Part shown: positions 1-8,606 of the stretch, in pieces | Numbering within the stretch: the stretch's first letter is position 1 | How the letters are laid out: each line of letters starts with the position of its first letter | DNA from: Neolentinus lepideus HHB14362 ss-1 | Taxonomy: Eukaryota > Basidiomycota > Agaricomycetes > Gloeophyllales > Gloeophyllaceae | Direction of reading: 5' to 3' | Length of the DNA: 64,000 nucleotides | Assembly (NCBI GenBank): GCA_001632425.1 | Contig: KV425577.1 | Span: forward strand, 3,462-67,461 | Notes under the pieces: generated by a model | The model's database searches: none | Seen by the model: the letters and a program-made list of their open reading frames with translations, nothing else | What the model was told of the DNA's origin: nothing | Translations under genes and position numbers: made by a program

Positions 1-128
1 CTAAGATAATCAAATAAACCTGAGATAAAGCCAGATTGGGGAATAAGGTCATTAAAGCGTAAAAAGGAAATTAGTCATCAGAGTCGTGAAGTCGTGTATC
101 CCTTTCACAAGCATACCGCCGCCTACCA

Positions 129-1265
129 ATGCACCCACTATGGCAGATTCGTCAAGTGGTCACCGTTGGTGAGGAACGCCACGTCGACCGATGCAATAAT
201 TTTGGCAACAGAGCGGGTGGCAAACTCTGGTGCACTTTCATGAGTCTGGTCCTCTGGATTGCCATCAATATAAAGGCAATTCTGGACTTGCTTGGCTACG
301 TCGATGACACTTTCAGCTGGGAGTTTCTCGGCAAGGTACTATTCTACCCGCCTTATGGCCAGTACTACCCGACGAAGCAAGCGCTACTCCTGATGCTCTG
401 GGATGAGATCGGACTACCGCATGAGAAGCCCAAACAGGAGTACACGCCTAATCTCACGATCATCGGTTTTGATGTCGACCCGGCTCTTATGCGCGTAACT
501 ATGCCATACGAGTCAAAACTCCAACTCGTTAACGCGATCCGAGAGTTCTGCAAGGCCCGTGGACGCCGTCACTCCCTCCGTGAGTGGCAACGCCTAGCCG
601 GCTGGATAAACTGGTCTTTTAATGCCTTCCTGTTGCTTCGGCCCGGCTTGGCAAATGTCTACCTAAAAATGTCGGGCAAAAGTCACCCGAATGCCCCCAT
701 CCACTTGAATAAGGCAGTTGTCGACGATTTGGCGTGGATTGCTGACCACCTCGAGAGTTCGGATGGCATTTACATGATGAAGGCACTCATGTGGGACTGC
801 GAAGACGCAGACCTTCACCTCCTTACTGATGCTGCGACTAGTGCTGGTCTTGCATTCTGGTCACCAGCACGCGCAGAAGGTTTCCAAGCGCACCGCCCAG
901 CCAATGCTCCGGTGGAGGCGATTTTCTACTTCGAAGCACTCGCGGTATTATCTGCGATCAAATATGCTGCGAGGCTCATACCGTGCCCCAGCCGACTAGT
1001 CATATTCTCCGACAGCAGCAACACGGTTGATATGTTCAATAGTCTCCGTGCGACTCCACCATACAATGACATTCTACGCTGCGCTGTCGACATCCTTATC
1101 AGCACGGGAATCGACCTTCGGGTACAACACATCCCTGGAGAACAAAACACTATCGCGGACGCTCTGTCGCGATTCAAAAATGACACTGCACTCTCGATCT
1201 GCCCCTGGCTGCAGATCTCCATGTTTGAACCCCCTCATTGGCCGTTGGGGGCAATGAAAAAATGA
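129..1265 (+). CDS. reverse transcriptase / RNase H, 5'-incomplete (retrotransposon)
   Basis: This is a 378-codon reading frame. Early on it carries the RT active-site motif GYVDDTF, near residue 57, and later an RNase H domain. The RNase H shows LLTDAA (first Asp), FEALAV (Glu), IFSDSSN (Asp) and HIPGEQNTIADALSR (last Asp). The fingers half of the RT is missing: upstream of the Met the frame continues only about 13 codons to a TGA. Those codons read QAYRRLP, as expected just after RT motif A, but the motif A aspartate is not visible. The protein would copy the element's RNA into DNA, but this copy is probably dead. The stop codon overlaps the next gene's ATG (ATGA at 1262-1265). Confidence 0.85.
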   Translation: MHPLWQIRQVVTVGEERHVDRCNNFGNRAGGKLWCTFMSLVLWIAINIKAILDLLGYVDDTFSWEFLGKVLFYPPYGQYYPTKQALLLMLWDEIGLPHEKPKQEYTPNLTIIGFDVDPALMRVTMPYESKLQLVNAIREFCKARGRRHSLREWQRLAGWINWSFNAFLLLRPGLANVYLKMSGKSHPNAPIHLNKAVVDDLAWIADHLESSDGIYMMKALMWDCEDADLHLLTDAATSAGLAFWSPARAEGFQAHRPANAPVEAIFYFEALAVLSAIKYAARLIPCPSRLVIFSDSSNTVDMFNSLRATPPYNDILRCAVDILISTGIDLRVQHIPGEQNTIADALSRFKNDTALSICPWLQISMFEPPHWPLGAMKK

Positions 1266-2278
1266 TCCCATCACCCACCTCGTCCCGGCAACCTGTGCGC
1301 ATGCCGTGGACGTTAGAGCGCCTCATATCCGAGCGCGCCATCGCTCTCGGAAGCGCCCTTTCCGAGAGCTCTCACAACAGTTATTCCTCTGCCCTTCAGT
1401 CATATCTAGCTTTCTGCAAGTCACACAGCCGCCCTGTCGAGCCCACCGAAGACACTCTAAGTTTCTACGTGGTCTACATGTCAAGGCATATCAATCCGTC
1501 CTCCGTGCAATCGTACCTTGCTGGCATCTGCAGTGAGCTTGAGCCATACTATCCTCTCGTCCGTCAAAGGCGCAACAGCGCTTTGGTGTCACGGACTCTA
1601 AAAGGGTGCAAAAAACTTTATGGCAAGCCTATCTCACGCAAAGCACCTCTGTCCGTGCCTGATCTCGAAAAAGTCATATTACACTATGCCGGTTCTAACA
1701 GCCATGACGACTTTCTCTTCGTTGCGCAGCTGCTATGCGGGTTTTTCGGCCTTATGCAACTTGGGGAGCTATGCTGGTCCGACAAAAAGAACCTCCAAGA
1801 CTGGCGCCGGGTCATTCTCCGCCACACCGTTGTTTGGTTCGACAATGGATTCGGGTTCGTCCTCCCCGGCCATAAGGCAGACAAGTTCTGGGAGGGGAGC
1901 AAGATCATCATTCAAAAACGAGACGATACAGTAAACCCTTACCGCTACTTCACCAAGTACCTCAAATCTCGTGACAGCGCCTTCCCGCACAACCCCCAGT
2001 TGTGGATCAAAGCTGACGGCTCAATCCCTCAGCAGCGTTGGTTCGAAAGTCGTCTCAAACGCCTGTTTCCGCCATCTTCAAATGTCTCCGGCCATTCCAT
2101 GCGTGCTGGCGGCGCGACCGCGCTCGCAGAAGCTGGTGTCCCTGACGACAGGATACAAGCTATCGGCCGCTGGAAGTCTGATGCCTTCAAGGCATATATC
2201 CGGAAGAACCCCGTCCTCCTCCAGGCTCTGATTCTCGGGCGCCCCCTTTTGCAGGTGCCTGAACCTTCTGCGACATAG
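1262..2278 (+). CDS. tyrosine recombinase of the retrotransposon, catalytic Arg replaced
   Basis: This is a tyrosine recombinase of about 338 residues with an N-terminal SAM-like part and a C-terminal catalytic domain. The second catalytic box reads HSMRAGG and is followed by GRWKSDAFKAYIRK, which holds the Trp and the nucleophilic Tyr. The first box, normally LLRLGEL, reads LMQLGEL, so the first catalytic arginine is a glutamine (CAA). In this family the enzyme inserts a circular cDNA without target-site duplication. The Arg-to-Gln change predicts an inactive protein. The start is the ATG overlapping the RT stop in ATGA, which suggests termination-reinitiation. Confidence 0.85.
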   Translation: MIPSPTSSRQPVRMPWTLERLISERAIALGSALSESSHNSYSSALQSYLAFCKSHSRPVEPTEDTLSFYVVYMSRHINPSSVQSYLAGICSELEPYYPLVRQRRNSALVSRTLKGCKKLYGKPISRKAPLSVPDLEKVILHYAGSNSHDDFLFVAQLLCGFFGLMQLGELCWSDKKNLQDWRRVILRHTVVWFDNGFGFVLPGHKADKFWEGSKIIIQKRDDTVNPYRYFTKYLKSRDSAFPHNPQLWIKADGSIPQQRWFESRLKRLFPPSSNVSGHSMRAGGATALAEAGVPDDRIQAIGRWKSDAFKAYIRKNPVLLQALILGRPLLQVPEPSAT

Positions 2279-2476
2279 CAGCTCGCCGCCGGCAACGTGT
2301 TGTTTCTCTTGCTCCCATTGTCTTTATTCTCGTCGACTCCTTTGTTCTCGTCAACTCCTTCATTCTCGTTGAGGTTATTCGGCATCTCTCTCCATCTACT
2401 TCTCACATAATTTAACTTTCTCGTTGTACTCGACAGTAACCACCACTCAAATATAATATCTCTCCACATTACGTCT

Positions 2477-2591
2477 TACGGTCCGCGATGCCTCGTAATG
2501 CAACCCTCAGACTGCTCCGACACTCGGGGCAGTCGTGTTCCCGTATCACTTATCTACTCGCGCCTCTCGCGGGGTAGAGGAGTTCGATTAA
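2477..2591 (+). repeat. 115-bp direct repeat, inner copy (B1-like)
   Basis: Positions 2477-2591 match 3044-3158 exactly, at an offset of 567 bp. Both begin TACGGTCCGCGATG and end GTTCGATTAA; the flanking bases then diverge. The position downstream of the recombinase fits the B1 copy of Ngaro split direct repeats. Confidence 0.9.
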
Positions 2592-3043
2592 TCGGGTTTA
2601 AAGCAGGGGATTTACACGAGTTTAATCGACTCCGTGCACCTGCCTTAGCGCAGCGTATCCTGCCCAGCGCCGCGCATGCTGGGCAGCGTATCCCGTATCG
2701 CTCCGCGCGTTAGTACGGCGTATCCCGGACTCTCTGCCCGGCGTATCTATTGGCCCTCCTCTCACCTCAGCAGACAGCGGAAGTGATCGACGAGGGTCCT
2801 GCTTGCCCGGGAGGACTGCATAAAAGCTGGTTGTCGGGCCCCAGTCGACCTTACCAGTTTTTTACTGCTGTCCTCCCAGGTAAGCACATTATTCATCGCT
2901 GCCCTCGGCAACGCTTACCGACCGGTTGTTTACTGCTGTCCTCACAGTGTTAGGCTTCGAGCGCCCACCCGTAACTGCCTCCCTTAATTTTTATTCGATT
3001 TTTGTTTCGATTGCTCTCCGCTTGTAAATGTAATACCTGCATG

Positions 3044-3158
3044 TACGGTCCGCGATGCCTCGTAATGCAACCCTCAGACTGCTCCGACACTCGGGGCAGT
3101 CGTGTTCCCGTATCACTTATCTACTCGCGCCTCTCGCGGGGTAGAGGAGTTCGATTAA
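3044..3158 (+). repeat. 115-bp direct repeat, outer copy (B2-like), right end of the element
   Basis: This is the second perfect copy of the repeat at 2477-2591. Past 3158 the sequence becomes host-like and leads into the RNR2 promoter, so I place the right end of the retroelement here. No target-site duplication is expected for this class. Confidence 0.85.
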
Positions 3159-3252
3159 GTCTGGGTGAATGGTCCGCGAACAATAATGGAAGCTGGACAC
3201 GCCTCCGGAAATTATCCCGGCACGGCTCGAACGAGCGATCCCGCGTAAGAAG

Positions 3253-3312
3253 ACGCGTTCGACGACGCGTCCGTTGAATGACTCGTGTGACTCGATGCGT
3301 GACCAAACGCGT
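3253..3312 (+). promoter_or_regulatory. three ACGCGT (MCB-type) boxes upstream of RNR2
   Basis: ACGCGT occurs at 3253-3258, 3265-3270 and 3307-3312. In ascomycete yeasts this is the MBF binding site that drives G1/S genes, including ribonucleotide reductase. The third box lies before the ATG at 3364 but inside the reading frame if the ATG at 3274 were used, which favours the downstream start. The retroelement ends only 95 bp upstream of the first box. A role in this fungus is inferred. Confidence 0.55.
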
Positions 3313-3363
3313 CTGCTCACTTCAAGTTCCCACGCCTCCAAAACTGCACCCTTTCCTGATGTT

Positions 3364-4747
3364 ATGACCATACAATCGCTATTCTCAAACTCAGAAGACA
3401 TATCCGTCTTGAAAGGGGTAGAGCCAACGAACGAGATGGCTTCCAATGGGAAAGTACGCGAGTTATCCTCCGGAACGTATAGATACAAGCACTATCCAAG
3501 TCGGTTTGTGGGGGAAGTTGACTTGCCAGAAAGTACGTTGCTTATAACTTGCTACACACTGTGCTTATCTGGGCGCAAGACATGGAACCTATTCTCATGG
3601 AGTCAAAGCGTCGATTCGTTTTATTCCCCATACAGTATCATGAGGTATGCACAATTTTCACAACTTGGGTCCTCCCCCCTTCTAATCAAACATTAATCAG
3701 ATATGGCGCATGTACAAGAAGGCTGAAGCTTCGTTCTGGACTGCGGAAGAGATGGACTTGTCGCAAGACCTGAATGACTGGAACCACCGTCTAAACGATA
3801 ATGAGCGGCACTTCATTTCCCATGTCCTCGCATTTTTCGCCGCCTCCGACGGTATTGTCAACGAAAACTTAGTAGAAAGATTCTCCAATGAAGTTCAAGC
3901 AGCGGAAGCCAGATGCTTCTATGGCTTCCAAATCATGATGGAGAATATCCATTCCGAGACCTACTCTCTTCTGATTGATACTTATATCAAAGATCCTGCG
4001 CAGCGGGAGTACTTGTTCGACGCTATTGAGACGATACCCTGCGTCAAGCGCAAAGCAGACTGGGCGCTGAGATGGATTTCAGATGACCAGTCTTCGTTTG
4101 GCGAACGGCTGATAGCCTTCGCCGTTGTCGAGGGAATCTTCTTTTCCGGCTCTTTCGCATCCATATTCTGGCTCAAGAAGCGAGGACTGATGCCTGGCCT
4201 TACATTCTCGAATGAACTCATCAGTCGCGATGAGGGTATGCACACGGACTTTGCGTGTCTGCTCTTCGGCCACCTGCGACGGCGACCACATCCCGATGTC
4301 ATACGCGACATCGTCACGGAGGCAGTTGGCATAGAGCAAGACTTTCTAACAGGTCGGTCATTTAACTTTCTGACAAACATCTTGCTCATGCATATCTTCA
4401 TATCTTCAGACGCTCTCCCCGTCGGCCTCATCGGCATGAACGCTCAGCTCATGTGCCAATATATCGAGTTTGTCGCCGACCGCCTACTTCAGGCCCTCGG
4501 TAATCCAAAGGTCTATAACTCAACAAACCCCTTCGACTTTATGGACAACATATCTCTTCAGGGCAAGACTAATTTCTTCGAGAAACGCGTGTCCGACTAT
4601 GCAAAAGCCAACGTCAACCATTCGGCAACGACCACAGACGGGCCCTCTGACGTCACCAATAGTAAATTATTGTGAGTTTACCAAACGCTCTCTGTTCTCT
4701 ATCGCAGCTTGACCAGTTCGCGCAGCACCCTTGATGAAGAGTTCTAG
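3364..4747 (+). CDS. RNR2: ribonucleoside-diphosphate reductase small subunit (R2)
   Basis: R2 carries the di-iron/tyrosyl-radical cofactor and, with R1, makes deoxynucleotides from ribonucleoside diphosphates. Exons: 3364-3532, 3580-3644, 3701-4671 and 4726-4747, giving 408 residues. Iron ligands and radical Tyr are visible: Asp in FWTAEEMDL (about 97); Glu, His and Tyr in MENIHSETY (about 159, 162, 166); Glu in VVEGIFFS; and Glu and His in SRDEGMHTD. The 22-nt last exon supplies the R1-binding tail and gives a C-terminus ending FTLDEEF. Ignoring the last 54-nt intron would end the protein at a TGA inside it and lose that tail. An upstream in-frame ATG at 3274 would add 30 residues, but it would place an ACGCGT box in the coding part. 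It reads away from the retroelement on its left. Confidence 0.95.
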
Positions 4748-4987
4748 TTTCCTATCGTAAGCTCGGATGTAGACCTGTATCGTTGGCTGCTCTATATGAC
4801 TCAATCCCGCTCACTGCATAGACTAACCTCCCCTCTCATGTATCTTTATTGTTACGTATTCTTTATATTCTGTACCGTATGTGACGTCAGAAGCGTCGAT
4901 AATATTAATCTCAACTTTCGCCCAATTAGTATTTGCAGTTACTCAAATTGGTAATCCAATTTTTCGTGAGCGCGTCTCGATGACTTA

Positions 4988-5023
4988 ACGCCACCGTTCC
5001 AAAGGACGCCACCGTTCCAAAGG
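4988..5023 (+). repeat. two tandem 18-bp repeats in the IMP4 upstream region
   Basis: ACGCCACCGTTCCAAAGG occurs twice, head to tail, at 4988-5005 and 5006-5023, about 75 bp before the IMP4 ATG. It may be a duplicated regulatory site. Nothing else is evident in the 350 bp between RNR2 and IMP4. Confidence 0.8.
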
Positions 5024-5097
5024 GCGCACACTTCACTCATCCAGCTCTTACCGGTTACCGCTGAACCCCTCAGCAATTGCAGTCTCGTGTCACCACT

Positions 5098-6311
5098 ATG
5101 GTCAGTAATTTAAGCACCTTGTCCTATCCTCGCTGAAGTTGACACAATTCCATATATAGCTCCGGAGACAAGCTCGCGAACGTCGTCAATACATCTACGC
5201 CAAGTCTCAAGAGGCCCAAGAGCGGCAGACATATGAGCGGAAACGACAACTCAAAGATGCGCTCGCCAGCGGGAAGAATTTGCCTACAGAGTTGAAAAAG
5301 CAGGCGAAGGAGCTCGGAAAGGATTTGGCGTTCGATGAGGCTCAGACTGGTGCGTCCGCTCCTCTAAGGCATAACCTGTTGGCTAGAGCACTTTCTTGAC
5401 GCAGACCCAACCTCTCATGTTGATAATGAGTATTCCATGGCTGGCATGCAGGACCCGAAGATCGTGGTCACAACCTCTCGAGATCCCAGCTCGAAGCTCT
5501 TGCAGTTCGCCAAGGAAATGCGTCTTGTCTTCCCAAATTCCCATAGGATCAACCGTGGAAACTACGTGGTGAAAGAATTGGCGGAGGCATGCAGGGCGAA
5601 TGATATCACGGATCTGATCATATTGCATGAGCACCGAGGGACGCCAGGTGCCTTCAGCTTTCTTCAGCCAGGTAATGTGAGTCTCTGAATGAGTTGTGTT
5701 ACAGATGCCATGATCGTATCACATTTCCCCCATGGTCCTACTGTTTTCTTCACCCTGCACAACGTCCAGCTGCGTCACGACATAGCTTCGTACAATGAGT
5801 CAACTGTGTCGGAGCAATACCCTCACCTCATCTTCGATAACTTCACGTCCAGATTGGGGCTTCGTGTCCAGGATGCACTCAAGTACTTGTTCCCGGTGCC
5901 GAAGAAGGATTCCAAGCGTGTCATGACTTTTGCTAATGAGAACGACTTTATTTCATTCCGGTAAGGCACTTCCCTCGGAGTATATACCACTTCTTTGACG
6001 GATTATGAGATAGTCATCACGTCTTCGTCAAGATTCCAGGATCCGTCCAACTCGCCGAAGTTGGTCCGCGCTTTGAGATGAAACGTATGTATCGTCCTGA
6101 ACAAGTTCACTCATTGAAATTGTTTCTCATCTGGTTATTCCTGTCTGCAGCGTATGAAATCCGCCTTGGGACGATCGAGCAGACCGAGGCAGAACGTGAA
6201 TGGGTTCTGGCGCACTACGCACGGACATCCAAGAAGCGCACCCTACTCTCTGGGCCAGGTCGACCTGCCACAGAGCCTGAGGAACAGGCTGCGAAACGGG
6301 CTAAGCGGTAA
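5098..6311 (+). CDS. IMP4: U3 snoRNP protein Imp4 (Brix domain)
   Basis: Imp4 belongs to the U3 snoRNP/SSU processome and helps pair U3 with pre-18S rRNA in the nucleolus. Exons: 5098-5100, 5160-5349, 5405-5647, 5705-5960, 6014-6084 and 6151-6311, giving 307 residues. The first coding exon is only the ATG. The second opens with the family start LRRQARERR and a basic, charged coiled region. The Brix domain follows (about 85-270) with [44 protein letters not shown] and [16 protein letters not shown]. The tail is basic (AAKRAKR). Length matches the family. It converges with the M18 gene. Confidence 0.96.
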
Positions 6312-6669
6312 TCTACCAGCAGCCACTACTCGTTACTGCGAACTGCCAGCTGAGTCCTTGCCATTCTTCGTGGCACTCTCATGTGGCTGCTGTTCCTCGA
6401 AAGCTCTCGACAACGTTCCAATGATATTGCAGGCCTCGGGAACAACTGGTCAGTCAATGAGGCTCGTCCCGGGAGCAAGGAGAGGATGTCGATGCTCGTA
6501 TGGGCACTCATAGTCGATATCAGACCGCACAGAATGTCATCCGAGTGTTGTGTTCATCCTGATTGTGGGTTTCCTGAACGTACAAAGGGTTTTTGCATGA
6601 TAATAAGACTTCCTAGAGGGAGCCCTAGCCCCGTTCTGTGTTCAGGAATTCCGCGTTTACCACTACCGC
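6312..6669. other. convergent intergenic region
   Basis: These 358 bp lie between the stop codons of IMP4 and the aminopeptidase. They would hold both 3' UTRs. I see no gene or repeat. Confidence 0.6.
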
Positions 6670-8472
6670 TCAATCGACGGTAAGTCCTCGATCCAGCTCT
6701 GCGAAGCCTTCAAAGAACGAGGAAAACAGGTCTATAGCGTTTCGAATGTCTTGCGAGCCCGCTGTCTCCCGAATCGAGTGCATGGAAAGCATTGCGTTGC
6801 CGACGTCTACAGTGCGCATACCAATCTTGGATAGCATAGGGCCGACCGTAGACCCGCATGCCCTTCATATGAAGGTTTAGCATTACACCCGATACGAGTA
6901 AGGGCGAGACGTACATATCATTGCGCACTTCGTACTCTTGCACCTTCCCTCCCTTCCTCTCCACCAACTTCTTAACCAAGAAGCTCCCAATCGCATCGCT
7001 CGCATAGCGCTGCTTCGCGTTAGTCTTTATCACAATCCCGCCGTTCATCTGTGGCGCGTGGTTCTCCTCGTGCTTCGAGCGGTAATTGGGGTGCACGGCG
7101 TGGCCCATGTCCGCGGAGATCAGGAACGAGCGGGAGATGGACTGGGCGAGGAGGCTCGGCGTGGGTGAGAGACGCTCGAGGAGCGAGGGTATGAGGGAGG
7201 ATTCGGCGCCTGAGGTGGAAACAGAGCCTATTTCTTCGTGGTTGAAGAGGGCGATGCAATTGACGTTGCCCTCGAGCGTGGGGAAGGAAGCGGAGGAGAC
7301 GGTTTCGGCGATGGCTTCGACCGCACAAAAGCTGCAGTGCGAAGATAAAGGTTAGGGGACCTACGGGATATGGGACATGGGTTTGGGCTTACGATGAAAC
7401 TAAATTGTCCAGTCGAGGGCTGAAGATGAACTCGTTGTTGATGCCTCCAAGCACGGAAGGCTGGGTGTCGTATAGATGGCTAGCATACGAGTCGCGAGGA
7501 TCAGCCGGAAAACAGGATACGCAGACAGAAGACGCACAGTTCGAAGTCATTGATGTCCTCTGGGGCAACAGATAGCTCATTCGCCAAGACTGATAACAGG
7601 GCAGGGTGGTGGTTCTTGCTTATATCAGATGCCGTAGCCTGCACATCTTCCTTCTTGCCCTCTGACGCGCTAGAGGAGTTCAATTCTGAGGCAATCAACC
7701 CCAAAATAGGGACAAACTCCGTCTCCTGGTTGAATTTGAAGCTGTCATTGACGTTCCTGTCCACTGTCGTTGAGGGTTTAAGTGGAAATTTGGGAAATAC
7801 AGCACTCAGAGACATACGATGGATAGCAAGAGTCGGTATCCGCAGGAGAGGCGTTTCCACGCGAATCAGCTTTGAGTCGAATCCGCCGTTCTTGTCTGAG
7901 ACAACGATCCTCCCAGCAAGCGAAAGGTCACGGTCCAGCCAAGAATGCCATATGCCTCCTCCGTACGTTTCCACTCCGACCTGCAGATAGCCCTCCTTGG
8001 AACGCTTGGAGATGGGTCGTACCTGAAGTGCGAGTGTGAGACCCTTCGTTCGCCATCGAAGGATTGGTATTTCACCCTTAGGTTGGGGCTATCCACATGA
8101 GTAGCCACAATTGATACACCAGCCCCTTGCTTCCACTTCTGTGGGATGGTGAAAGCGAGCAGAGAGCTCTGATTTCTACATGACAATTGTGGGTAAGGTC
8201 GTGACTGCAACTGACCGCGAGACGCACCTCGTAAAATAGTACTTCCCGCCAGCCTTCAAGTCCTTCTCCCAATCATCCTTCTCTCTGATCTGTGGATCTT
8301 GTCACTGAGACAGATATTCGTATCCTCTCAGAATAAGAAGCACCTTGCGAAAGCCAGCTTTTTCGAGACGAATGGCAGCGTTGTGAACAGCATGGAAAGG
8401 AGTTGGGGAAGCGTTGACAAAGTTGAGGAATCTGGAGGCAGCCTCTGAGGCAGCGGTGACAGGGATCATCAT
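6670..8472 (-). CDS. DNPEP: M18 aspartyl aminopeptidase
   Basis: This zinc metallopeptidase removes N-terminal Asp/Glu from peptides in the cytosol. Exons in coding order: 8472-8344, 8289-8228, 8175-8076, 8022-7818, 7763-7538, 7479-7393, 7331-6915 and 6862-6670, giving 472 residues, the usual size. M18 features are present in order: substrate-pocket region PTPFHAVHN; YYFTRNQS; THVDSPN with zinc-ligand His (about 90); GIWHSWLDRDL with the bridging Asp; FNHEEIGS with the catalytic Glu pair; ADMGHAVHPNY; and MHSIRETAG with the C-terminal His ligand. No signal peptide is seen. It is divergently transcribed from UTP12, with 134 bp between the start codons. Confidence 0.95.
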
Positions 8473-8606
8473 ATCTGCAGGCCTGGCAGTGGAAGGGGCT
8501 CTATATATGCGCGAAGCCTGAGAGCAATCGCCGAACGCTGCACAAACTACCTGCCTAATTTGGTAATCAATGTCTGCCTGCAGAATTTTGGTTCCTGCAC
8601 TCAGCC
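8473..8606. promoter_or_regulatory. short divergent promoter between DNPEP and UTP12
   Basis: Only 134 bp separate the two start codons, so both promoters and both 5' UTRs must share this stretch. A CTATATATG run lies near 8500. No other site is recognised. Confidence 0.5.

Larger units (their letters stand above)
90..3158 (+). mobile_element. Ngaro/DIRS-type tyrosine-recombinase retrotransposon, right part, decayed
   Basis: Two overlapping genes, a reverse transcriptase/RNase H and a tyrosine recombinase, are followed by a non-coding tail with two identical 115-bp direct repeats at 2477-2591 and 3044-3158. RT plus tyrosine recombinase defines the DIRS order. Split direct repeats at the right end fit the Ngaro or PAT layout, where the matching left repeat lies upstream of the genes; here that part is missing or outside the window. 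The RT frame closes at the TGA at 87-89 and the AT-rich first 86 bases do not resemble RT, so the copy is probably 5'-truncated near position 90. The left limit is therefore approximate. The stretch 2592-3043 has four copies of GCGTATC (about 2650-2750) and a repeated TTTACTGCTGTCCTC (about 2861 and 2930). Confidence 0.85.
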
